Positions 1-5,724 of a DNA stretch of 8,275 nucleotides are shown here, piece after piece (the stretch's first letter is position 1; every line of letters begins with the position of its first letter). The position numbers were made by a program, and so were the translations under genes. The DNA is from SIG575 sp045632485 (GTDB taxonomy: Bacteria > Bacillota > Clostridia > Oscillospirales > Acutalibacteraceae), in NCBI GenBank assembly GCA_045632485.1, contig JAZQWT010000062.1, positions 1 through 8,275 of the forward strand. Direction: 5' to 3'. The notes under the pieces were generated by a model. It was given only the letters and a program-made list of their open reading frames with translations. It ran no database searches and had not been told where the DNA came from.

Positions 1-31
1 TTAAGCATAATTTACTTACCCACCGTATCTT

Positions 32-1750
32 TTAAATACCAAGAATTTTTTTCATATCTTCTGTAATATTTTCTGTAATTTTATTCGCGTCATCAAAGCT
101 GTTTGCGTGAGCTGTGATATAAATTTTAATTTTAGGTTCAGTACCTGAAGGACGAACTATAGCAGAACAAGCATCTTCAAGACCATAAGACAAAACATTT
201 GATTTGGGTAAATCAATATTACTTACATCACCTGTTTTTATATCAGTAGCAGTGCTCATTTTATAGTCTGAAACTTTTACAACACTGAGTCCTGCGATTT
301 CTACAGGAGGATTCTGACGCATATTTTCCATCATTCTGCTCATTGTTGCCATACCCTCTGCACCTTCAAACGCAAAGTTGAGAAGCGTGTTGATATAAAT
401 ACCATGTTCAGCATAAATATCATCCATAACTTCAGCAAGAGTTTTGCCCAGTTTCTTATAATGAGCAGCCATTTCTGTAATAAGCATTGCAGCCACAACA
501 CCATCTTTATCACGTGCATAAGTACCTGCCAGGTAACCGTAGCTTTCTTCCATACCAAGCACATAACGGTCTGCTTCGCCTTTTTCTTCAAGCTGTGTAA
601 TAAGCTCACCAATATATTTGAATCCGGTGAGCAAATCTGCAGTTTCAGTATTGTATTTATCAGCGATTGATCTGATAAGTTCACTTGTAACAATAGTTTT
701 AACAACTATCGGATTCTGCGGAAGTGTGCCTTCTGCTTTTTTTGTCGAAAGAATATATTCAGTAAGCATTGCACCAACTTCGTTACCTGTCATAAGACGA
801 TAGTCATCACCTGTTTTAACTGCAATACCAACACGGTCACAGTCAGGGTCAGTAGCAAGAAGTAAGTCTGCACTTTCTTCTGCTGCCATCTTCAGTGCAC
901 ATTCAAAAGCCTGACGGATTTCAGGGTTAGGATAAGGACAAGTGGGGAAATTACCGTTAGGATTTTCCTGTTCAGTAACAACTCTTACATTATTAAGACC
1001 CATTCTTCCAAGAATCTTACGAACAGGCTTGTTACCTGTACCATTGAGAGGAGTATAGATGATTTTAAGGTCACTGTCTACACAAGCATCTTTATCAACT
1101 CTCTGTGCCTCAACATTTTCAAAGAATTCATTGATAAGCCATTCTTCAATATATTCAATCTGTCCATTCTCAACTGCCTTATCAAAATCGACTACTTTTA
1201 CATCATTAAAAATATCAACGTTCTGAATAAATTCATATGTTGCTTTTGCGCCCTCATCAGTCATCTGGAAACCACGAGGATCATAACATTTGAAACCGTT
1301 GTATTTTGCAGGATTATGGCTTGCTGTGATAACAATACCGGAAGAACATCCGAGACGTCTTACCGCAAAAGAAAGCATGGGTGTGGGAACAAGTTCTTTA
1401 TAGATGTACACCTTGATGCCGTTCGCTGCAAGAACAGAAGCTGCACCCTTCGCGAAAAAGTCAGATTTGATTCTTGAATCATATGCAATGGCAACTGAAG
1501 GATTCTCAAAATTCTCTTTAAGATAATCAGCAAGACCCTGTGTTGCCTGATTAACAGTATAAACATTCATTCTGTTTGTACCTGCGCCGATAACTCCGCG
1601 CAAGCCGCCTGTACCGAATTCAAGTGAACGATAAAATCTGTCATTGATTTCATCCTCGTTACCTCTGATGCTTTCAAGCTCTTTGATAAGGTCTGCATCA
1701 CTATCTGCATTTTTACACCATAAATCGTACAACTCGTTGATATTGCTCAT
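32..1750 (-). CDS. Phosphoglucomutase/phosphomannomutase family protein (PgcA-like)
   Basis: A cytosolic alpha-D-phosphohexomutase of 572 residues, full length for the long PgcA/Pgm2-like branch. Numbered from the chosen start, the phosphate-carrying serine loop TASHNP is at 142-147 (Ser144), the metal-binding loop DPDCDR at 301-306, the sugar-specificity loop GMEESYGY at 399-406 and the phosphate-binding loop RPSGTEPK at 533-540. All four active-site loops are present, so the enzyme should be active. The family interconverts hexose 1- and 6-phosphates through a bisphosphate intermediate. Glucose is the likeliest substrate, but mannose or pentose phosphates cannot be excluded, so no symbol is given. 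The start at 1750 was chosen because GAAAGGA lies 8 nt upstream. An in-frame ATG at 1759 sits directly on that ribosome site, and another at 1786 falls at the predicted transcription start. No terminator hairpin is visible in the 31 bases downstream, so the transcript may continue leftward. Confidence 0.93.
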   Translation of the reverse strand: MSNINELYDLWCKNADSDADLIKELESIRGNEDEINDRFYRSLEFGTGGLRGVIGAGTNRMNVYTVNQATQGLADYLKENFENPSVAIAYDSRIKSDFFAKGAASVLAANGIKVYIYKELVPTPMLSFAVRRLGCSSGIVITASHNPAKYNGFKCYDPRGFQMTDEGAKATYEFIQNVDIFNDVKVVDFDKAVENGQIEYIEEWLINEFFENVEAQRVDKDACVDSDLKIIYTPLNGTGNKPVRKILGRMGLNNVRVVTEQENPNGNFPTCPYPNPEIRQAFECALKMAAEESADLLLATDPDCDRVGIAVKTGDDYRLMTGNEVGAMLTEYILSTKKAEGTLPQNPIVVKTIVTSELIRSIADKYNTETADLLTGFKYIGELITQLEEKGEADRYVLGMEESYGYLAGTYARDKDGVVAAMLITEMAAHYKKLGKTLAEVMDDIYAEHGIYINTLLNFAFEGAEGMATMSRMMENMRQNPPVEIAGLSVVKVSDYKMSTATDIKTGDVSNIDLPKSNVLSYGLEDACSAIVRPSGTEPKIKIYITAHANSFDDANKITENITEDMKKILGI

Positions 1751-1791
1751 AAATTTCATCCTTTCAAAGATTACAAAATTATACATAGTAT

Positions 1792-1820
1792 ATTTTAACC
1801 CTAAAAGAGATTCTTGTCAA
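1792..1820 (-). promoter_or_regulatory. Sigma-A-type promoter of the phosphohexomutase gene
   Basis: On the minus strand a perfect -35 box TTGACA (1820-1815) is followed after 17 bp by TAAAAT (1797-1792). This predicts a start near 1785 and a leader of about 35 nt before the ATG at 1750. The leader is too short for a riboswitch. It is a prediction from consensus only. Confidence 0.7.
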
Positions 1821-1888
1821 CATAATATTTAATACAAAAACAGACAAAATAATTCAAAACTATATTCGGTTGAATACATAGAACACTC

Positions 1889-1928
1889 TTATCAAAAATA
1901 TTTTCTGATTTATCATTTGTACTGATAA
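1889..1928. promoter_or_regulatory. Possible operator: TTATCA repeats and a small inverted repeat
   Basis: TTATCA occurs at 1889-1894 and again at 1910-1915, which is 21 bp or two helical turns apart. The second copy forms a 6-bp inverted repeat with TGATAA at 1923-1928 across a 7-bp spacer. The cluster lies just upstream of the predicted -35 box of the cysteine-rich gene. Six-base AT-rich words recur easily by chance, so this is only suggestive. Confidence 0.2.
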
Positions 1929-1936
1929 TATATTTT

Positions 1937-1965
1937 TTAACCATTTATTGACGTATTCATATAAT
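1937..1965 (+). promoter_or_regulatory. Predicted promoter of the cysteine-rich protein gene
   Basis: A consensus -10 box TATAAT at 1960-1965 has TTAACC (1937-1942, 4 of 6 matches to TTGACA) at the standard 17-bp spacing. This predicts a start near 1972 and a leader of about 42 nt. A better -35 word, TTGACG at 1948-1953, lies only 6 bp from the -10 and so cannot pair with it. The -10 sits inside a 19-bp element repeated upstream of asd, so another sigma factor or a regulator is possible. Confidence 0.5.
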
Positions 1966-1969
1966 GGTA
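1951..1969 (+). repeat. Shared promoter element, copy 1 (upstream of the cysteine-rich gene)
   Basis: The 19-bp element ACGTATTCATATAATGGTA matches the copy at 5622-5640 at 18 of 19 positions, on the same strand and also upstream of a plus-strand gene. It contains the -10 hexamer TATAAT and ends 44 nt before the start codon. Confidence 0.6.
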
Positions 1970-2013
1970 GTGAAGTTTTAGAAATTTCAAATTTAATACA
2001 AGGAGGAAAAGAA

Positions 2014-2796
2014 ATGGCGGAAAACAGATTTTGCAATTATTCCAATCCGGGACAGAAGTTTAAAGAAGCCGTGTGCATTGATACAAGCCGTGTTTACGAT
2101 TCTTGTTGCGACAGAGATTGTCTTGCAGATTTAAAAGTTCATTTTACAGACGGTGCGCAGAACATTATAAACTGTGCCAAATCTGTCCGTGCCAAAAAAG
2201 CTGAAATATTAAATGCTTGCATTGACGTTGAAGAAGTGCCGTTTAATAAAGGTTGTTATTCTGTTGATATTACATTTTTCTTCAAAATCAGTTTTGATGT
2301 CTTTATGTCACACAGCTGTGACACCCAGAGAGTTTGCGGACTTGCAACGTTCAGCAAAAAATGTGTTCTCTTTGGCGGTGAAGGCACAGTAAAAACTTTT
2401 ACTTCAGAGTTCCGCAACGACAGATACGATGTGCAACTTCCATGTGTAAAAACCGTACCACGTGCTAAAATTCAGACAGTAGACCCGATTGTTCTTGATT
2501 CTTCACTGTGTAAAAATAACGAGTGTTGCTGCGAGTGTGCCTGTAAAATCCCCCGTTGCGTTGCTGAATGCTTTGACGGCGATTTTTCCACAAACAACGA
2601 AATAGCAGTAAAAGTTACTCTTGGTATTTTCACTATTGTTCAGCTTGAAAGAGATGTACAGATGCTTATTCCCGCATACGATTTCTGTATTCCTAAAAAG
2701 GAATGTTGTGTAGATACAGAAGACCCCTGCGAATCATTCAGAAAAATCAGATTTCCTACAAATGAATTTTTCCCGCCGTCACAGCATTGTTGTTGA
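2014..2796 (+). CDS. Cysteine-rich conserved hypothetical protein
   Basis: I cannot assign a function. The protein has 260 residues, 26 of them cysteine (10%). The cysteines cluster as CC-x3-C near 31-36, as a dense patch at 166-186 containing CCC-x-C-x-C, as CC at 231-232 and as a terminal CC at 259-260. There is no signal peptide or membrane segment, so it should be cytosolic or, in a sporulating cell, mother-cell made. Segments such as IDTSRVYDSC, the VPFN-x-G region near 76-80, FGGEGTVK at 120-127 and LIPAYDFCIP at 218-227 resemble an uncharacterised family I recall from clostridial genomes; this is memory, not a search result. The alternating hydrophobic strands occur in two halves, suggesting a duplicated beta module. 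The start was chosen for AAGGAGG 7 nt upstream; the in-frame TTG at 1948 is upstream of the predicted transcription start. The gene is monocistronic, between a divergent and a convergent neighbour. Metal binding or a disulfide-linked spore-coat role are guesses. Confidence 0.85.
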   Translation: MAENRFCNYSNPGQKFKEAVCIDTSRVYDSCCDRDCLADLKVHFTDGAQNIINCAKSVRAKKAEILNACIDVEEVPFNKGCYSVDITFFFKISFDVFMSHSCDTQRVCGLATFSKKCVLFGGEGTVKTFTSEFRNDRYDVQLPCVKTVPRAKIQTVDPIVLDSSLCKNNECCCECACKIPRCVAECFDGDFSTNNEIAVKVTLGIFTIVQLERDVQMLIPAYDFCIPKKECCVDTEDPCESFRKIRFPTNEFFPPSQHCC

Positions 2797-2801
2797 CAAA
2801 A

Positions 2802-2830
2802 AAGGCTGTACCGCTTCCGGGTACAGCCTT
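2802..2830. terminator. Bidirectional intrinsic terminator
   Basis: A perfect 11-bp stem, AAGGCTGTACC (2802-2812) with GGTACAGCCTT (2820-2830), encloses a 7-nt loop. For plus-strand transcripts a CTTTT tail follows (2831-2835). For minus-strand transcripts the AAAAAA run at 2798-2803 supplies six U residues. It ends both the cysteine-rich gene and the queA-tgt-lipoprotein unit. Confidence 0.9.
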
Positions 2831-2834
2831 CTTT

Positions 2835-3383
2835 TCAGAACTCATTATTAGTAAGTAAATTACCTTCGGGAGAATATGTTTCCATGCCGATTCTGTTGTT
2901 ATTTTTATCATATTTATACTTGAATATAGTATCACATTTCATTTCCGAATTATAACGATTATGCTTCAGAAGAATAAACTTACCGTCTGAAACTTCTTTG
3001 TACTCATAGTCTTTGTACATATATTCAAGTTTATTTTCTGAATTATACACTGCTTCTTCAATGATATTAGAATTTTCATCGTACTTATAAGACTTTTTGT
3101 TTATAAGCTTGTCGTCTGCATCGTAAGTACTTTCACTTTCGATCTGCTTCTTTTCTGTGTAAGTGATAACAGATATGCTCATAACCTTTCCGTTTACATC
3201 ACGGTAAACATATTTCATGGTTCTGCTTTTCTTGTTGTATGATGATTCAACTTCAGGTAATGTAGCAGTAATAGTTGTCTTTTCCGCAACTGTTGTTTCA
3301 GGATTCCTGTTTACTTTTTCACAACCTGAAAAAATCGCGGTTAAGCATAAAACCGCCAAAAGTAAGATAATACCTTTTTTCAT
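2835..3383 (-). CDS. Small repeat-containing lipoprotein, function unknown
   Basis: A secreted lipid-anchored protein of 182 residues. The N terminus has Lys2-Lys3, a hydrophobic stretch at 4-19 and the lipobox FSGC with Cys21 as the predicted lipidated residue. A Thr/Glu-rich linker (about 28-48) follows, then a charged tyrosine-rich domain to the C terminus. In that domain residues 85-119 and 142-176 align without gaps at an offset of 57, sharing the YKYD-x-N-x-N core. This resembles YD/RHS-like or MORN-like beta-hairpin repeats seen in clostridial surface proteins. The gene starts 12 nt after the tgt stop with GAGG 7 nt before its ATG, so it is very probably cotranscribed with queA and tgt. 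No functional link to tRNA modification is evident. In many bacteria yajC follows tgt; here this gene takes that place. The hairpin terminator directly follows its stop codon. Confidence 0.88.
   Translation of the reverse strand: MKKGIILLLAVLCLTAIFSGCEKVNRNPETTVAEKTTITATLPEVESSYNKKSRTMKYVYRDVNGKVMSISVITYTEKKQIESESTYDADDKLINKKSYKYDENSNIIEEAVYNSENKLEYMYKDYEYKEVSDGKFILLKHNRYNSEMKCDTIFKYKYDKNNNRIGMETYSPEGNLLTNNEF
2856..3131 (-). repeat. Two gapless 35-residue protein repeats, period 57 residues
   Basis: Within the lipoprotein, residues 85-119 (3131-3027) and 142-176 (2960-2856) align with no gaps. Identical positions include Y87/Y144, K92/K149, YKYD 99-102/156-159, N104/N161, N106/N163, I108/I165, Y113/Y170, E116/E173 and L119/L176, giving 12 of 35. 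A weaker, more degenerate unit may precede them around 57-81. Confidence 0.65.
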
Positions 3384-3395
3384 AATTTCACCTCG

Positions 3396-4529
3396 TTATT
3401 TCTTTCTTTTGTCAAGGATATCAACGTATTTCTCTTTAAACTCATCGAAAGTATCGTTATCAAGTGCTTCACGTATCTTTTCCATAAGAGTATTGTAAAA
3501 GTACAGATTATGAGTAACAGCAAGACGAAGCCCCAATACCTCTTTGGCTTTGAAAAGATGTCTGATATAAGCTTTTGAATGACGCTGACAAGTGGGACAC
3601 TGACATCCCGGTTCAATAGGTTCAGAATCATTTTCAAATTTTGCGTTATTAAGGTTAATTATACCGTCCCATGTAAAAAGATGACCGTGACGGGCATTTC
3701 TTGAAGGCATAACACAGTCGAAAATATCAACCCCTCGGCTGACCGCCTCAATAATATTACCTGGCGTGCCGACACCCATAAGATATCTTGGTTTTTCTGT
3801 AGGCATATATGGTTCGACCGCAGAAATTATACGATACATATCTTCCTTGGGTTCACCTACAGCAAGACCACCGATAGCATATCCGTCAAGGTCAAGCTCA
3901 GCAATTCTCTGCATATGCTCAACTCGCAGATCATCATAAGTGCAACCCTGATTTATACCGAAAAGCATCTGCTTTTTATTAAGAGTATCGTGTAAGGCAT
4001 TAAGCCTTTCCATTTCTTCTTTACATCGGTAAAGCCAACGTGTTGTTCTTTCACAACTTTCTTTTGAATATTTATATGGTGCAGGATTTTCAACACATTC
4101 ATCAAATGCCATTGCAATAGTTGATGCAAGATTAGACTGAATACGCATACTTTCTTCAGGACCCATAAAAATCTTTTTACCGTCAATATGTGAAGAAAAG
4201 GTAACGCCTTCTTCCTTAATGTTACGGAGTTTTGCGAGAGAAAACACCTGGAATCCGCCACTGTCTGTAAGTATAGGTTTATCCCATCCCATGAACTTGT
4301 GAAGACCGCCAAGTTCTCTTATAAGCTCGTCACCGGGTCTTACGTGAAGATGATATGTGTTACACAGCTCAACCTGACACTTTATTTCATCAAGGTCATA
4401 AGATGAAAGTCCGCCCTTGATTGCAGCAGAAGTACCTACATTCATAAATGCAGGTGTCTGCACAGTTCCGTGAACAGTTGCAAATTCTCCTCGTCTTGCG
4501 TTACCGCATTTTTTTATAAGTTTATACAT
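3396..4529 (-). CDS. tgt: tRNA-guanine transglycosylase (queuine tRNA-ribosyltransferase)
   Basis: Exchanges guanine 34 in the anticodon of GUN tRNAs (Asp, Asn, His, Tyr) for a 7-deazaguanine base, normally preQ1 in bacteria. The 377 residues form a complete single-domain TIM-barrel enzyme. DSGGFQV at 89-95 carries the active-site Asp89. GLAVGE at 221-226 is the base-binding loop. Asp271 in FDCVMPSRNARHG (270-282) matches the nucleophile Asp280 of the Zymomonas enzyme. The zinc site is Cys309, Cys311, Cys314 and His340, at the same spacing as in Zymomonas. The start has GGAG 8 nt upstream, located just after the queA stop; the gap to queA is 17 nt. The adjacent queA supports preQ1 rather than salvaged queuine as substrate, because QueA acts on the preQ1-modified tRNA. 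Confidence 0.97.
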   Translation of the reverse strand: MYKLIKKCGNARRGEFATVHGTVQTPAFMNVGTSAAIKGGLSSYDLDEIKCQVELCNTYHLHVRPGDELIRELGGLHKFMGWDKPILTDSGGFQVFSLAKLRNIKEEGVTFSSHIDGKKIFMGPEESMRIQSNLASTIAMAFDECVENPAPYKYSKESCERTTRWLYRCKEEMERLNALHDTLNKKQMLFGINQGCTYDDLRVEHMQRIAELDLDGYAIGGLAVGEPKEDMYRIISAVEPYMPTEKPRYLMGVGTPGNIIEAVSRGVDIFDCVMPSRNARHGHLFTWDGIINLNNAKFENDSEPIEPGCQCPTCQRHSKAYIRHLFKAKEVLGLRLAVTHNLYFYNTLMEKIREALDNDTFDEFKEKYVDILDKRKK

Positions 4530-4546
4530 ATATTGTGCTCCTTAAA

Positions 4547-5572
4547 TTATAAAATGCAGCAGGCATCGCCTAATGAGAAAAATTTATATTTCTCGTCCAC
4601 AGCAGTTTTATAGGCCTGCATTGTTTTTTCGTATCCGTAGAAGGCACTCACAAGCATAATGAGAGTGCTTTCGGGTAAGTGAAAATTAGTAATAAGTCCG
4701 TCTATACACTTGAACTCATAACCCGGATAAATAAAAATATCTGTCCAACCTTCATCTTCTTTGATTTCACCTCGGAAGGTCGCAACCGATTCAAGAGTTC
4801 TGCAACAAGTTGTACCTACAGCAATAACTCTTTTACCGTTTTTATGTGTTTCGTTTATTGCTTCAGCAGTTTCTGCAGGCAACCAGTAATGTTCGCTGTG
4901 CATCTTGTGTTCAAGTATGTCATCTGCCTTTACAGGCCTGAAAGTGCCAAGGCCAACATGCAGTGTAACAAAACATACTTTTACCCCTTTTTCTTTAATT
5001 TTTTCAAGCAATTCGGGTGTAAAATGAAGTCCTGCAGTAGGTGCTGCAGCTGAGCCTAAATTTTCAGCATAAACAGTCTGGTATCTGTCTTTGTCTTCAA
5101 GTTTTTCGGTTATATAGTGCGGAAGAGGCATTTCCCCGACCCTGTCGAGAATATCATAAAAATTACCGTCATAAATGAATTTAACAACACGGTTTCCACC
5201 GTCAAGAACATCAACCACTTCACACTTAAGAAGACCATCGCCAAAAGTGAATTTTGTGCCCGGCTTTGCACGTTTACCGGGACCTGCAATAACTTCCCAC
5301 ACGTCAAGCTCTTTCTGATTCAGAAGAAGAAACTCAACAACTGCACCTGTTTCTTCCTTCACACCATAAAGACGAGCCGGAAGCACCTTTGTATTGTTAA
5401 GTACAAGGCAATCACCTTCGTTGAAAAAATCAACAATATCATAAAAATGACAATGTCTTATTTCATCAGAATTTCTGTCAAGTTTCATAAGTCTTGACAT
5501 CTCACGATGCTCAATTGGAGTCTGTGCAATAAGTTCTTGCGGTAAATTGTAAAAAAAGTCGCTTTTTTTCAT
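4547..5572 (-). CDS. queA: S-adenosylmethionine:tRNA ribosyltransferase-isomerase
   Basis: Transfers and isomerises the ribosyl part of S-adenosylmethionine onto preQ1 in tRNA, giving epoxyqueuosine, the step after Tgt. The 341 residues are the usual family length. Family signatures include LVLNNTKVLPARLYG at 56-70, PLPHYI at 149-154, the run from RYQTVYAENLGS into APTAGLHFT at 163-185, HVGLGTFRPVK at 205-215, TDIFIYPGYEFK at 277-288 and the NFHLPESTL motif at 296-304. The C terminus reads FSLGDACCIL where the family typically ends close to FSYGDAMLI; this is a mild divergence rather than truncation. The start has GAGG 7 nt upstream. It is the first gene of the queA-tgt-lipoprotein unit and diverges from asd. 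The leader is too short to hold a preQ1 riboswitch. Confidence 0.97.
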   Translation of the reverse strand: MKKSDFFYNLPQELIAQTPIEHREMSRLMKLDRNSDEIRHCHFYDIVDFFNEGDCLVLNNTKVLPARLYGVKEETGAVVEFLLLNQKELDVWEVIAGPGKRAKPGTKFTFGDGLLKCEVVDVLDGGNRVVKFIYDGNFYDILDRVGEMPLPHYITEKLEDKDRYQTVYAENLGSAAAPTAGLHFTPELLEKIKEKGVKVCFVTLHVGLGTFRPVKADDILEHKMHSEHYWLPAETAEAINETHKNGKRVIAVGTTCCRTLESVATFRGEIKEDEGWTDIFIYPGYEFKCIDGLITNFHLPESTLIMLVSAFYGYEKTMQAYKTAVDEKYKFFSLGDACCIL

Positions 5573-5592
5573 AATAAATCCTCAATAAATCC

Positions 5593-5622
5593 TATATATT
5601 TGTACATAAAAATATTTGACAA
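5593..5622 (-). promoter_or_regulatory. Predicted promoter of queA-tgt-lipoprotein
   Basis: On the minus strand TTGTCA (5622-5617, 5 of 6 to consensus) is followed after 18 bp by TATATA (5598-5593). The predicted start is near 5586, leaving a leader of only about 13 nt that just holds the GAGG site. The -35 box overlaps the -35 box of the opposite asd promoter. Confidence 0.55.
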
Positions 5623-5644
5623 CGTTTTCATATAATGGTATCAT
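5616..5644 (+). promoter_or_regulatory. Predicted promoter of asd-dapA-dapB
   Basis: TTGACA (5616-5621, perfect) is followed after 17 bp by TATCAT (5639-5644). The predicted start is near 5651, with a leader of about 74 nt. A perfect TATAAT at 5631-5636 lies only 9 bp from this -35, and its own correctly spaced upstream hexamer (5608-5613, AAAAAT) is poor, so it was not chosen as the -10. It belongs to the 19-bp element shared with the cysteine-rich gene. The leader is too short for a lysine riboswitch. Confidence 0.6.
5622..5640 (+). repeat. Shared promoter element, copy 2 (upstream of asd)
   Basis: ACGTTTTCATATAATGGTA differs from the copy at 1951-1969 at one position out of 19. It spans the spacer of the predicted asd promoter and ends 84 nt before the asd start codon. 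Confidence 0.6.
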
Positions 5645-5724
5645 ATATGTAATTGTGGTATTTAATATATTAACACTTGTTGTGTGATTTTTCAATGCCA
5701 AATTGCAAAATCGGAGGTAAAGTT

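Noticed and set aside
1..31. A possible start codon on the minus strand at 8-6 with GGTGGG about 10 nt upstream, which would be a gene following the phosphohexomutase.
   Set aside because: Only two codons are inside the window, so it cannot be supported.
404..670. Open frames of 60 to 126 codons opposite or out of frame with the main genes, such as this one and 5117-5497.
   Set aside because: They lie wholly inside strongly supported genes, have no recognisable motifs and are explained as shadows of the real reading frames.
1751..1786. Longer N terminus of the phosphohexomutase from the ATG at 1786 or 1759.
   Set aside because: The first ATG falls at the predicted transcription start and the second is fused to the GAAAGG site, which is correctly spaced only for 1750.
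1936..1969. Sporulation sigma-E or sigma-K promoter at CATATAAT.
   Set aside because: The -10 resembles the sigma-E form, but no ATATT-like -35 lies at the required distance at either copy, and the CATANNNTA form of sigma-K is not matched.
1948..2013. An in-frame TTG start giving 22 extra residues on the cysteine-rich protein.
   Set aside because: It has no ribosome site, lies upstream of the predicted transcription start and overlaps the promoter; the ATG at 2014 has AAGGAGG at ideal spacing.
2835..3383. RHS/YD-type polymorphic toxin.
   Set aside because: The protein is a 182-residue lipoprotein with only two clear repeat copies, no toxin-like C-terminal domain and no immunity gene beside it.
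5695..5724. An upstream in-frame ATG for asd adding ten residues.
   Set aside because: No ribosome site precedes it, and the strong GGAGG at 5713-5717 fits the ATG at 5725, which begins directly at the Rossmann strand.
5573..5724. PreQ1 riboswitch for queA or lysine riboswitch for asd.
   Set aside because: The predicted leaders are about 13 and 74 nt, and no matching stems or conserved core sequences are visible.
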